NCBI RefSeq assembly: GCF_019249295.1
Contig: NZ_JAESDH010000014.1
Location: 1 to 64,000 of the forward strand
Source: Alteromonas antoniana
GTDB lineage: Bacteria; Pseudomonadota; Gammaproteobacteria; Enterobacterales; Alteromonadaceae
Direction: 5' to 3'
Length of the DNA: 64,000 nucleotides
Positions within the stretch are counted from its first letter, which is position 1. Each line of letters starts with the position of its first letter. A program made the translations under genes and the position numbers. This document shows positions 7,702 through 18,004 of this stretch, one piece after another. The notes beneath the pieces are model-generated. The model did no database searches. It was not told the origin of the DNA and was given only the letters and a program-made list of their open reading frames with translations.

Positions 7702-9723
7702 ATGGAAGTTTTCTCGTCGACATTAAGGAAGGCCCGGTGTTTTAGCGTTGCGCTGATCACGAGCTTGTTGCTGTGCGCATGGCCGGTGGCCGCGAAGTCC
7801 TTGTTGCCTAATGACGGTAAAGACGCCCAGCGAGAGGCATTCGAAGCCCTCGAAAAAGCCATCCAGCTTACTCCCCGAAATAAACTTCACTCTCTTACCA
7901 GCGAATTCGATGCCCTTCAGGGCTATCCGCTTTATCCATATCTTGTGCGGCAAAAATTGTTACGCGACTTAACCATTCGCAATCGCGAAGAGGTGGAACG
8001 TTTCCTGTTCGATTACGACGACCAGCCATTTGTTTACAGCCTGCGCCGTAAATGGCTGGCATACCTCGCAGAGAAAGGTCACAGAGATGCTTTTATGGCC
8101 AGCTATCGCGATAATATGGGAGCCGCCATTACCTGTCAGTATCTTGGCTATCAGGTAGAGATGGCAAGCAATCCGGCATACTGGCTGGCCAAGGTTGATG
8201 ACATCTGGTTGTCAGGGGAGTCGCAACCGAACGAGTGTGACGACATATTTGCATTGTGGCGCAAGCACGGCATGATGACCGACGATAAAGTCCTTGGGCG
8301 TATCGAAAAAGCGGCGATGGGAGGCAATATACGCTTAGTACCGTATCTGCAAAAACGGTTATCTGATGATACCTACTACCTTGCTGATCTCTGGGAGCAG
8401 GCTCGCCGCTCAGCCCGTGTGGCATTGAAAGCCTCGCGCTTTCCGTTAAGAAATAAAGATGACGAAGCGCGCATTTTAGCCTGGTCTCTGGAGCGACTGG
8501 CATGGCAGCGTGTGGATGATGCCGTAAAAGGCTATTACCTGTGGCAGCCAAAGAAAATCTTCAGTGCTGAGCAGACGCGGGATATTTCCCGTGCTATCGC
8601 TCTGAGTATGGCAATAGACAATCATCCTGACTCTCGTGAGTGGCTGATAAAAGCCGATGTGTCCGGTGCGGATGAAGACGTAAAACGCTGGCATGTGGCT
8701 TATTTGCTTCGCCAGCAGCAATGGCAGCAGGTGTTAGCGGTAATAGGTAGCGCCAGCGACAAACGTCAGGAAGAAGATAATTTTCTGTACTGGCGTGGCC
8801 GCAGCTTTGATGCGCTTGGCATGCCCGAACAAGCCTCAATGGCCTACGAAGAGCTTGCTGGCGAGCGCCATTTTTATGGGTTTCTGGCCAGTGCGAAGCT
8901 GGCTAAAAAGCCCTCTCTGATGCATCGCCCTACACCGCGTGATCCGGCGGTTATCGAGCAAATTCGCAACCTGCCGTCTGCCAAACGGGCGTATGAATTT
9001 CTTCAGCTCGGACGCTTAATTGATGCCCGTCGCGAGTGGCGGCATTTGCTGTTTTCGCTTAATAGCACGCAGGTGAAAGATGCGGCTATCCTTGCCAGCG
9101 AGTGGGGATGGTACGATCAGGCCATCATCAGTTTTGCCCGCAGCGGCTACTGGGATGATGTTGAACGTCGCTTCCCGCTGGCGTATGCACCCGAATTTTC
9201 CTCAGTGGGTAAAACCTATAATGTGCCTCAGGCATTTGCGATGGCGATTGCGCGCCGGGAAAGCTCGTTTATGTCAGATGCGGTATCACCGGCAGGCGCT
9301 ACAGGACTCATGCAGCTAATGCCCGGTACCGCGCAGTATATTTCAGAGCAGCGGGTAAACCGCCAGACCCTGTTTGAGCCAGACAAGAATCTGCATTTTG
9401 GAGTGCAGTATTTACGTTATCTGATGGATAAGCTCGACGATAACCCGGTGTTGGTATCGGCCTCCTACAATGCGGGCTGGAAACGGGTGCTGGAATGGCT
9501 GCCTGAAAAGCAGGCATTGCCCACTGACATCTGGATTGAAAACATCCCTTACCGTGAAACCCGCCATTACGTGAAAGCCGTGCTGGCTTATCGTTATATT
9601 TACGAGCAGCAGCTTGGCGAGCCTTCAGAACTATTCAATGAGCTGGCAACGCGTCCAATCCCTGCCGCCACGTCAATTATAGAGAGTCAGTCGACGGGAC
9701 AGTTGCAACTGGCGCCGCAGTAG
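7702..9723 (+). CDS. slt: Soluble lytic murein transglycosylase (Slt70 type)
   Basis: Periplasmic enzyme that cleaves the MurNAc-GlcNAc bond of peptidoglycan to form 1,6-anhydroMurNAc products. The 673 residues start with a signal peptide (hydrophobic SVALITSLLLCAWPVAAKS). A long alpha-superhelical U-domain follows (about 50-450), then a linker and the C-terminal SLT domain. The catalytic Glu is E520 in IARRESSF, followed by the GLMQLMP and SYNAGW motifs typical of the family. Length is close to E. coli Slt. It stands alone, with its own putative promoter upstream and a 274-bp gap before pepQ. Anhydromuropeptides it releases could be imported by the AmpG permease at 53.4 kb. Confidence 0.95.
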   Translation: MEVFSSTLRKARCFSVALITSLLLCAWPVAAKSLLPNDGKDAQREAFEALEKAIQLTPRNKLHSLTSEFDALQGYPLYPYLVRQKLLRDLTIRNREEVERFLFDYDDQPFVYSLRRKWLAYLAEKGHRDAFMASYRDNMGAAITCQYLGYQVEMASNPAYWLAKVDDIWLSGESQPNECDDIFALWRKHGMMTDDKVLGRIEKAAMGGNIRLVPYLQKRLSDDTYYLADLWEQARRSARVALKASRFPLRNKDDEARILAWSLERLAWQRVDDAVKGYYLWQPKKIFSAEQTRDISRAIALSMAIDNHPDSREWLIKADVSGADEDVKRWHVAYLLRQQQWQQVLAVIGSASDKRQEEDNFLYWRGRSFDALGMPEQASMAYEELAGERHFYGFLASAKLAKKPSLMHRPTPRDPAVIEQIRNLPSAKRAYEFLQLGRLIDARREWRHLLFSLNSTQVKDAAILASEWGWYDQAIISFARSGYWDDVERRFPLAYAPEFSSVGKTYNVPQAFAMAIARRESSFMSDAVSPAGATGLMQLMPGTAQYISEQRVNRQTLFEPDKNLHFGVQYLRYLMDKLDDNPVLVSASYNAGWKRVLEWLPEKQALPTDIWIENIPYRETRHYVKAVLAYRYIYEQQLGEPSELFNELATRPIPAATSIIESQSTGQLQLAPQ

Positions 9724-9991
9724 ACGGCACCCGCTGACAAGCGCGTGGTGACGAAACGGTAAAGTACATCCCCCGGGTATCGACAAGTGGCATCGCGACT
9801 TTCCGGTTTCCAAGCTTGCTTACATACACACCATAACGTCTGAGCCAGAGTCATGGTAAACTATGCGCCATTGAAGAACGCGGGCAGCGGCATAACCCTT
9901 TTTTGCGGGTTTGGCCGGTCCAGCTTGTTGTGCAATAAACGGCAGGCCAGGGTATTGCCCGTTCACAAGGTTTAACAGATTACAGCAATGA

Positions 9992-11317
<1,326 letters not shown>

Positions 11318-11342
11318 GGCTTAAAGGAAAAGGAGCGCAGGG

Positions 11343-12059
11343 ATGCCAGACGCCGGAATTATTACATTACTGATTGTGTCGCTGATTGCCGGGCTTGCTA
11401 TGCCCGCAGGCGCGCTGCTGGCATCCGTACATGGTTTTCAGCCTAAGTGGCTGGAGAAGGAGCTTCGTCACGGTGTCCTGGCTTTGGGAGCCGGGGCGCT
11501 GGTTTCCGCTGTTGCGCTGGTGTTAGTGCCGGAGGGCATAAAAGATGTGTCGGTATTAGCGGCATGCCTCTGCTTTGTCGGCGGCGCGCTTGCATTTATG
11601 GCGCTGGACATTTATCTGGCAAAAAACAAAACACCGGCCAGTCAGCTTGCCGCTATGCTCAGCGACTTTATTCCCGAATCAATAGCGCTTGGCACCACTG
11701 CCGCGTTAGGCGGGGGCACTTTGCTGCTGGGCCTGCTCATTACGGTGCAAAATCTGCCGGAAGGCTTTAATGCCTATCGGGAAATGCGAGCCAAAAACCG
11801 CGACAACCGCAAAAAAATTGTCTTGCTGTTCTGCGTAATGTCACTGCTTGGGCCTGTCATGGCCGCTGTAGGCTATTTCTGGCTGGCTGACTATCCGGTA
11901 ATAATCAGCGGTATTATGCTGTTTGCCGCAGGTGGTATTTTGTATTCTGTGTTACAGGACATTGCGCCACAAATTCGAATGGAAAATCATTGGATGCCGC
12001 CGTTAGGAGGCATATTAGGATTTCTTATCGGTATAATTGGCTACATGGTGGAAGGGTAA
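11343..12059 (+). CDS. ZIP-like divalent metal transporter
   Basis: The 238-residue protein has about seven to eight hydrophobic segments. Two ZIP signature segments are visible: SDFIPESIALG and QNLPEGFNAY correspond to the metal-binding helices with xxPEx motifs that form the transport site. The usual His of the first motif is replaced (DFIPES) and NLPEG keeps the Glu. ZIP proteins move zinc, iron or manganese into the cytoplasm; the exact metal cannot be read from the sequence. It follows pepQ by 25 bp. Prolidase is a metalloenzyme, but a functional link is speculation. Confidence 0.8.
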   Translation: MPDAGIITLLIVSLIAGLAMPAGALLASVHGFQPKWLEKELRHGVLALGAGALVSAVALVLVPEGIKDVSVLAACLCFVGGALAFMALDIYLAKNKTPASQLAAMLSDFIPESIALGTTAALGGGTLLLGLLITVQNLPEGFNAYREMRAKNRDNRKKIVLLFCVMSLLGPVMAAVGYFWLADYPVIISGIMLFAAGGILYSVLQDIAPQIRMENHWMPPLGGILGFLIGIIGYMVEG

Positions 12060-12076
12060 TCGTTAGCTGAGCAGGG

Positions 12077-12162
12077 CAACGGTTATCACAATTTGACGAC
12101 GGTTATTACAGTAATAATTATTTCAGCACGGCAACGTTTATCTCGGTACGACAACGGTCATC
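12077..12162. repeat. Four degenerate 11-bp direct repeats
   Basis: Copies of CAACGGTTATC occur at 12077-12087, 12097-12107 (CGACGGTTATT), 12132-12142 (CAACGTTTATC) and 12152-12162 (CAACGGTCATC). Starts are spaced 20, 35 and 20 bp. They lie between two convergent genes, so a promoter role is unlikely. Confidence 0.5.
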
Positions 12163-12180
12163 GCTGCGGTATGACAGCTA

Positions 12181-12618
12181 TCAGAATGATACGGCCTTAG
12201 CGTCTACCGCACCCAGAATAATATAAACCAGTCCTTCACAAAGCCTCGCCTGTACCGTCGCTGATGTCTCCTGATTATCAAAAGCCTCGTTAATTTGCGC
12301 TACGCAGGTTTCCAGATCCGGTGATGGTGACATAATCAGTGTCATGTCCCAGCCATCAAACTTGCTTGCTTCAATAGGCGTGTCCTGCAATACCATGAAC
12401 TCAAAATGGCGCTGGTCAGCCTGAATCTTACTCAACAATGGCGTAAGTAGCGCCTCATCCCCTTCAAGAACCTGATAAAAATAGCGGTTAATAGCAATCA
12501 GTGCGCCCTGAATGCCAACTGCGCTATTGGCGGCTTTGGCATGAGAGCTAATCTCTCTTATTTCAGTACCGCCAACATGATCAGCAATATGACTTCGATA
12601 GATGATGCGTTTTAACAT
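12181..12618 (-). CDS. BLUF-domain blue-light photoreceptor protein
   Basis: This 145-residue protein is a single BLUF (FAD-binding blue-light sensor) domain with a short C-terminal extension. Hallmarks: the flavin-contacting Tyr near the start (LKRIIYRS), the Asn-containing helix (HAKAANSAVGIQGAL), the Gln in RYFYQVLEG, the DQRHFEF strand and the GWDM segment. BLUF proteins bind FAD and signal through Tyr/Gln hydrogen-bond rearrangement. The start at 12618 gives the family N-terminus and has GAAGG upstream; a start nine codons earlier is open. It lies 121 bp downstream of the RegA-like gene on the same strand, with a small hairpin (12681-12693) in between, so cotranscription is possible. No output domain is present. 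Confidence 0.88.
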   Translation of the reverse strand: MLKRIIYRSHIADHVGGTEIREISSHAKAANSAVGIQGALIAINRYFYQVLEGDEALLTPLLSKIQADQRHFEFMVLQDTPIEASKFDGWDMTLIMSPSPDLETCVAQINEAFDNQETSATVQARLCEGLVYIILGAVDAKAVSF

Positions 12619-12739
12619 GAGGCCTTCACATTTACTCGTTATCACTTTTACGCACCAAGGAGTAATCGGATCGTAATTTAGCCTCGCAGAGGCCTTTTTA
12701 AGGCAGGCCAGAACTGCGTCGCTTTTCCCTCAACCTGAA

Positions 12740-13261
12740 TCAGGTGCCGCGAGAGAATTTTTGCAGTTTTCTTTGCAATGTCCTGCGGTGCATCCCAAGC
12801 GCCGTCGCCGTAGCGCTGATATTGCCGTCATTCTCCTGGAGAACCCGTTCGATGTGCTCTCTTTCCACCTGACCGGGAGAGAGCGGAATGAAGTTGTGAT
12901 CCTCTGTTACTGCTGAACCGGACAGCCGGTGAATAATTTCTTTAAGGCTGACAGGCTTTGCAAGATAATCTGTCGCCCCTTTTTTAATAGCCGCTACCGT
13001 TGTGGCAATACTCGCATACCCGGTTAATACAATAAGGTGGGTAGGGCTGTATCGCGCTTTTAGTTCGGGGATGGCATTCAGGCTACTCTCTTTTCCCAAT
13101 TGCATATCCAGCAAAATGGCATCTACTTCATTATTGCTATCGCTCGCGTATGCTGCCTCCACAGAATCGAAAGCAGATACACAGATATCCCCTGACATCT
13201 CAAGACGTCGTGACAAGGTAGAGAGAAAGGCACGATCATCATCAATAATCAGTATGTGCAT
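12740..13261 (-). CDS. RegA/PrrA/ActR-family response regulator
   Basis: The 173-residue protein has an N-terminal receiver domain with acidic pocket DDD (7-9), phosphoacceptor D52 (LLDMQLG), T80 and K102 (LAKPV). A short C-terminal Fis-like HTH follows (about 140-170, ending in MHRRTLQRKLQK), whose sequence is the signature of RegA/PrrA/ActR/RoxR redox regulators. Such proteins bind GCGNC-N-GNCGC boxes. It overlaps the kinase gene by 13 bp, so the pair is translationally coupled. A matching box lies upstream of the receptor gene at the head of this group, suggesting autoregulation. Confidence 0.92.
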   Translation of the reverse strand: MHILIIDDDRAFLSTLSRRLEMSGDICVSAFDSVEAAYASDSNNEVDAILLDMQLGKESSLNAIPELKARYSPTHLIVLTGYASIATTVAAIKKGATDYLAKPVSLKEIIHRLSGSAVTEDHNFIPLSPGQVEREHIERVLQENDGNISATATALGMHRRTLQRKLQKFSRGT

Positions 13262-14319
13262 GGTGCATTCACCGGCAGTCTGATTTCGGTCGTCAGGATA
13301 TTACCTGTTAACGTCCATTGTACGCGTCCGTTGAAACGCTCAATGGTGGCGTTGCTGACTATAGCGCCAACGCCATGCCCCTCTGCACTGGGTACAATTT
13401 GGCGACCAAGGAGGTTAAGCGTATCCTCATCAATAGACGTCGGGTTCGAAACACGGAGCAGCCAGTGCTGTTCTGTGACAGAAGATGAGACCTGAATGGG
13501 CGCAGCGCTGCCTTCCGGGCTGGCATCACAGGCATTAATAAGAATACTGCTCAATGCTGGCAATACCGTTCTGTCAGCAGTTATCGTGTACTCTGTAGAT
13601 GGTGAAATCTCCCAGGTTACCTGTGTTTCAGGGCGCGCATTCAACAGTATTGATTTGAGCTGATCATGCAAGAAAGTCAGTGAGAAGGCGTGCAGTTTTT
13701 TTGCGCGTACATCGTTTGCAATTTCCCGCCATTCACTAAGTTGGTTTTCTACTCGCGAAAATTCAATTAAGAGATCGGACAGCCACGGCGGCGGTGATGA
13801 AGATTCCTCAGCTTCTTCAAGTAGCAATTTGATGGTTTGTACCGGCGTTGCCACATCATGAGTTAATTGTGCTGCCGCTGTGCCTATCGCTAACAATTGC
13901 TCGTTACGCATCTGTTGCTCACGCTGAAGTTGCAGTTGCTCTTCATGCAGAGAGAGTTGTCGTTTAAAGTACAACACCACCACGCCAATCAAAAGACTAC
14001 TGAACGCAAAGCTCATCACCATTCCATGGTAGTGACTCTGCATAACATGGCCGACATGGCCCGTTTCGCCTGGAAATAATAGCTGGGCTGCCTGACAGCC
14101 TATACTGATTGCCACTAGCGCGCTTGAAAGCCGCAGTGGGAGCAACATAAAGGCGAGTACGACAGGAACCAGAAGAATCGAACCAAAAGGGTTGGTAGCA
14201 CCGCCGTTAAATGCCAAAACTATGTTTACTGAAAAAATTTCAGCCAACAAAAGTGATGCTATCAACCAATTGGAAAACTGGCGCCGTCTTAAACTGACGA
14301 ACAGCAGTAATAACAACAT
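13249..14319 (-). CDS. RegB/PrrB-like redox-sensing histidine kinase
   Basis: The 356-residue kinase has several hydrophobic N-terminal segments (about 1-120). They contain GGATNPF at 39-45, the GGxxNPF quinone-binding heptapeptide that defines RegB-type sensors. A coiled segment follows, then the H-box with H154 (QLTHDVATPV), an N-box (INACDASPEG) and a G-box (GHGVGAIVSNA). RegB senses the membrane quinone pool and phosphorylates RegA. The N-terminus appears one helix shorter than in RegB: an in-frame stop lies just upstream of the ATG, so this is not an artefact of start choice. It begins 36 bp after the TonB receptor gene and overlaps the regulator gene. Confidence 0.88.
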   Translation of the reverse strand: MLLLLLFVSLRRRQFSNWLIASLLLAEIFSVNIVLAFNGGATNPFGSILLVPVVLAFMLLPLRLSSALVAISIGCQAAQLLFPGETGHVGHVMQSHYHGMVMSFAFSSLLIGVVVLYFKRQLSLHEEQLQLQREQQMRNEQLLAIGTAAAQLTHDVATPVQTIKLLLEEAEESSSPPPWLSDLLIEFSRVENQLSEWREIANDVRAKKLHAFSLTFLHDQLKSILLNARPETQVTWEISPSTEYTITADRTVLPALSSILINACDASPEGSAAPIQVSSSVTEQHWLLRVSNPTSIDEDTLNLLGRQIVPSAEGHGVGAIVSNATIERFNGRVQWTLTGNILTTEIRLPVNAPCTY

Positions 14320-14355
14320 GTCGTATTAATCGCCTTATACTTTTCAGTGAGGTTA

Positions 14356-16449
14356 TCAGAACCTGTATTTGGCGGCTATATTAAACGAGCGCCCTTCCCC
14401 TGCAAGCTGTTCGAATGCTGAGCTTCTTTGCATTCTTATATCCGCTACACTAACGCCGCCCAAGGGCAAGTCGTAGTTTTTATCCAGAAGATTGGTGATA
14501 CCAGCGCTTAACTGCCAGTTTTGCCAACCAACATTGGTATATATGTTTACGATACTGAACGCGTCGGTTGTGTTTTCGAGGCGTCTTGGGTCTACGCGGT
14601 TTTTATCGTCTGTCCATTGTAATTCCAGTCGATTTTGCCACGCGCCTAATTCGTGCAGAAGGCTGAGTTTTAACTGCCAGGGGACGATTTGATACAAAGC
14701 ATCATTAGTGTCGTCACGACTACCTCGCGTAAGGTTGGCGCTGGCGTTAACGCTGAGCCTGCCTGCGTCATCGCTTTCAAACACGTGTTGCTTTGCAGAG
14801 AGTCTGACACCAAACAAGGTAGCATCAACATTGGTAAACTGAAGTTTGTTTCTTTTAGCTTGTGGATTGTCAGTGCTGTTAAACGCAAAAAACGTGTCCG
14901 TCACTGTGACATCAACATAGTCTTCCACTTTGGTGTAATAGGGCGTAACAGATACAGATGTGGTATCGGCATCGTTGGCATAAGAGTAGGTAATGCTCGC
15001 AGTAGTGGCTGTTTCTGGTTTCAGCTCAATGTTGCCTATGTAGCCGTTACCATCGCCAAACCAGCCGATCATGGTAGTGGCCATCGTTCCACGCCCCCAA
15101 CTGTAGCGTTCATAGAGGTTCGGCGCCCGGTTCTTGCGCGCCAGGCCAAATTGCCACTGGTGATTACTTGATGCTGAGTAGGTGAGAAGTAAACTGATGT
15201 CGGTAAGAAAATCTGACTGCTTTTTGTCTGAGGCGTTGAAGTCATCAGCCGCTTCTGCGTCGACGTTCGGCATTCCCATCATGGGCATGCGGTTGTAAGG
15301 AGAAACCTCCCCCGTGTCGGTGGTGACGTCTTCCACGCGAATGCCAGCTAACAGGGTGATGTGACTTGACAGCGCTTTGCCTGACTCCAGGTATGCAGCC
15401 AGGCGTTTACGTGTTCCGTCATTGATATTGATGTAATCGTTGGGGCCCATCATCATTGAATCAGCAATTGCTGGCCACCAGTCATCAAGACGGTATTCAT
15501 GATACTCCAGCCCCATAGCGAGAGAATGTGACGGGTTTAAATTGGTGTCCCAGCGGAATGTAAGAGCACGATCGACAGCATCAGTGTTCATCGGCATCAT
15601 TCCCGTTTTTTCATCGGTGAAAAAGCCCATTTCGTGTGTTACCTGATGCCAGTTGGCCTGAATTTGCAGGCGCTGTTCATCAAACTGACGGGTGTATCGG
15701 GCAATGACCCCGAGACTGTTATTGTCAGTCATGTCCATATACTGGTTAGCAAAGCCCTGGAAAGGAATTGATTGGTGGGTCAGTTTAATCGCAAACTGCT
15801 CTGATTCATCCTGTATTGCGGCCGTAATACTATGATTCTGCGCTCGGTACAGCGTGTCGAACACGGTGTCACCGTTTCCATCTTCATAACTTTCTGCATC
15901 TTCAAAGGCGCCGGTGTAACTCACACTAACGCTTTCACTGGCTACCTGAAAACCTGCATCAATGCCTTTTAAATTATTATTGCTACGGTAGTGCGAGCCG
16001 AGATAACCCGATTGAAATGCCAGCGAATCCGTATCGCTGAAAATAGGCTCAATGGTATCGACGCGAATAACTCCCGCAATATTGTCTCCCCCGAAACTAA
16101 CCGGAGAGACCCCGGCAAACACACTTGCAGAATGAACCTGGCTTGGAGAGACGTAAGAAAGAGGCGGGTTCATTTGATTAGCGCATGCAGAGGTAATGGA
16201 CGCGCCGTCGATAGTAACTGCTACCCGGTCTCCCATCAGCCCGTTAATAACCGGCAACGCGGAAACGCCTCCAGCAGCAGAGAAATCAACTTGCTCGCCA
16301 ATTAATGACGCCATGGATTGGCCATTGCTGCCAAAAGGATTACTACCGGATACTTGTATATGTTCTACATGGCTATCGTTACCAAGAGAAGGATTTGAAA
16401 ATGTGGCTGTCGCTATCGCAGTCAGGCAAAAAGTTGATATGTTCTTCAT
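14356..16449 (-). CDS. TonB-dependent outer-membrane receptor, OprC/NosA-like (copper)
   Basis: With the start at 16449 the product is 697 residues: a signal peptide (MKNISTFCLTAIATATFS), a plug domain and a 22-strand barrel ending in F. The plug contains CANQMNPPLSY with C89 and M93 (CxxxM), and the barrel contains H272 and M274 (THEMGFF, HxM). OprC of Pseudomonas binds copper through a CxxxM-HxM site, and NosA of Pseudomonas is related, so copper uptake is the best reading. Met-rich loops (MPMMGMP, SMMMGP) fit. An ATG at 16485 is rejected because it coincides with a -10-like TATGAT. First gene of the group with the RegB- and RegA-like genes. Confidence 0.86.
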   Translation of the reverse strand: MKNISTFCLTAIATATFSNPSLGNDSHVEHIQVSGSNPFGSNGQSMASLIGEQVDFSAAGGVSALPVINGLMGDRVAVTIDGASITSACANQMNPPLSYVSPSQVHSASVFAGVSPVSFGGDNIAGVIRVDTIEPIFSDTDSLAFQSGYLGSHYRSNNNLKGIDAGFQVASESVSVSYTGAFEDAESYEDGNGDTVFDTLYRAQNHSITAAIQDESEQFAIKLTHQSIPFQGFANQYMDMTDNNSLGVIARYTRQFDEQRLQIQANWHQVTHEMGFFTDEKTGMMPMNTDAVDRALTFRWDTNLNPSHSLAMGLEYHEYRLDDWWPAIADSMMMGPNDYININDGTRKRLAAYLESGKALSSHITLLAGIRVEDVTTDTGEVSPYNRMPMMGMPNVDAEAADDFNASDKKQSDFLTDISLLLTYSASSNHQWQFGLARKNRAPNLYERYSWGRGTMATTMIGWFGDGNGYIGNIELKPETATTASITYSYANDADTTSVSVTPYYTKVEDYVDVTVTDTFFAFNSTDNPQAKRNKLQFTNVDATLFGVRLSAKQHVFESDDAGRLSVNASANLTRGSRDDTNDALYQIVPWQLKLSLLHELGAWQNRLELQWTDDKNRVDPRRLENTTDAFSIVNIYTNVGWQNWQLSAGITNLLDKNYDLPLGGVSVADIRMQRSSAFEQLAGEGRSFNIAAKYRF

Positions 16450-16509
16450 TAACCAGTTAATTTTATGTGAGTTTGCGAAAATCATATCAAGGGAGCGAAT
16501 TGGATCAGA

Positions 16510-16526
16510 TGCGACAAATTGTCGCA
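16510..16526. promoter_or_regulatory. Putative RegA-type operator upstream of the copper receptor
   Basis: TGCGACAAATTGTCGCA is a perfect 8-bp inverted repeat around one base and fits the RegA/PrrA pattern GCGNC-N5-GNCGC exactly. On the minus strand it directly abuts a poor -35 (TCTGAT, 16509-16504), 17 bp from a -10 TATGAT (16486-16481). This is the layout of an activator-dependent promoter reading into the receptor, kinase and regulator genes. Confidence 0.68.
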
Positions 16527-16614
16527 GTGGGTCTGGAAGCCCTGCAAGTGACTTATTTACCGGATACTGTCGAGGAAGGTACCACGGACGCTTCCGCGAT
16601 ACCTGAGGTAGAAA

Positions 16615-17595
16615 TTAGTTGGTTCTGGCAACCGATAGGTATGCAAGACTGATTAACGCTTCTTTGTAAGGAGAGTCATTAATCTCGGATAAGGCATCTA
16701 CAGCCATCTGCACTTCTTTACCGGCACACTCGGTGGTGTACGCTATCGCCCCGGTATCAGCCATAATTGACTGAATTCGAGATAAGTGAGGAAGGCCGTT
16801 ACTGTTCTCAATAGCGTCACGAATAAGCGCTTTGTCTTCTTCATTTTCTGCGTGCCACATAGCATAAAGCAGTGGCAGGGTAGGCTTGCCTTCGGCCAGG
16901 TCATCACCCGCATTTTTGCCCATTTCATCACTGTCAGCGGTGTAATCCAGAATATCATCGGCTAACTGGAACGCCGTGCCCAGATGTTTGCCGTAGTCCT
17001 GCATCGCCTGCTCAATATGGGGCGGCTGTTCCGTGAGAACGGCAGCTAACTGAGTAGCCGCTTCAAACAAGCGCGCGGTTTTGCCATAAATCACATCAAA
17101 GTAACGCGACTCGGTGGTATCAGGATCGTTACAGTTCATTAGCTGCAACACTTCACCTTCGGCAATCTGATTTGTTGCTTCAGACAGAATTTCCATTACC
17201 CGCATCTGTTCCAGACTCACCATCATCTGAAAAGAGCGTGTATAGAGGAAATCACCAACGAGTACCGATGCCTGATTACCGAAAATGGCATTGGCAGTCT
17301 CGCGGCCACGACGAAGCGTAGACTCATCTACCACATCGTCATGCAATAACGTGGCGGTGTGGATGAATTCGATAATCGCGGCCAGCGTGTGGTGTTGCTG
17401 GGTTTCAATTCCCATCGCACGTGCTGACAACACGGTCAGAAGCGGGCGCAACCGTTTACCGCCGCTATTCACGATGTAGAACCCTAACTGGTTAATCAGC
17501 GCGACATCCGAGTCGACTTGCTGTTGAATCAACGCATTCACCGCCTTCATATCGTCTTCGGCAAGTGAACGAATTTGATCTAAATCCATAGGCAT
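16615..17595 (-). CDS. ispB: Octaprenyl (polyprenyl) diphosphate synthase
   Basis: IspB condenses farnesyl diphosphate with isopentenyl diphosphate units to make the ubiquinone side chain. The 326 residues show the two aspartate-rich motifs of trans-prenyltransferases, LLHDDVVDES (first DDxxD) and LADDILDY (second), plus GGKRLRP and YGKTARLF. Length matches E. coli IspB (323). It is divergent from rplU with a 491-bp gap, the conserved arrangement in gammaproteobacteria. A start at M3 (17589) is equally possible. The chain length made cannot be deduced from sequence alone. Confidence 0.96.
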   Translation of the reverse strand: MPMDLDQIRSLAEDDMKAVNALIQQQVDSDVALINQLGFYIVNSGGKRLRPLLTVLSARAMGIETQQHHTLAAIIEFIHTATLLHDDVVDESTLRRGRETANAIFGNQASVLVGDFLYTRSFQMMVSLEQMRVMEILSEATNQIAEGEVLQLMNCNDPDTTESRYFDVIYGKTARLFEAATQLAAVLTEQPPHIEQAMQDYGKHLGTAFQLADDILDYTADSDEMGKNAGDDLAEGKPTLPLLYAMWHAENEEDKALIRDAIENSNGLPHLSRIQSIMADTGAIAYTTECAGKEVQMAVDALSEINDSPYKEALISLAYLSVARTN

Positions 17596-18004
17596 TGGCT
17601 GTCTTTAATTATAATCGCTTATTTTGGGCCGATTGTACCTGAAAGCCGAGGACTATCCACCTTGTCAGCCTGAAAAAAGCGCTGCTAGGCGTAATTTTAT
17701 CCCGACGTGCCGTTTTGTAGCACAACACTGCACTTAGCAGACAAGGCGCTTGTGTGGATGAGCATACGCTTATAAACTAGCAAAATTGGCGGGCACGCAG
17801 CGGCGATTCTCCACCTGATCCTGTGCATATTTGACTGATCACAAGGTACTTACCGGGGTTTATGAAAAGTTAAAATGTAATTTTGAACAGTATCTTACGT
17901 GCAATACTAACGCAAAATACTGTGAGGAAACGGTGGTTTTCAGGGCCCTCGCGAAAGAATTAACGCAATGAGTGAAAAATAATCTATTTTTGCGTTTTTC
18001 GGGG

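Noticed and set aside
12681..12700. Hairpin GCCTC-GCA-GAGGC followed by T as a terminator
   Set aside because: The T-run is on the plus strand, where no gene ends nearby. On the minus strand the following bases are not T-rich, so termination between the RegA-like and BLUF genes is not supported.
16467..16652. 61-codon plus-strand frame between the copper receptor and ispB
   Set aside because: It spans the receptor promoter, the RegA-type palindrome and the ispB 3' end, and has no credible start.
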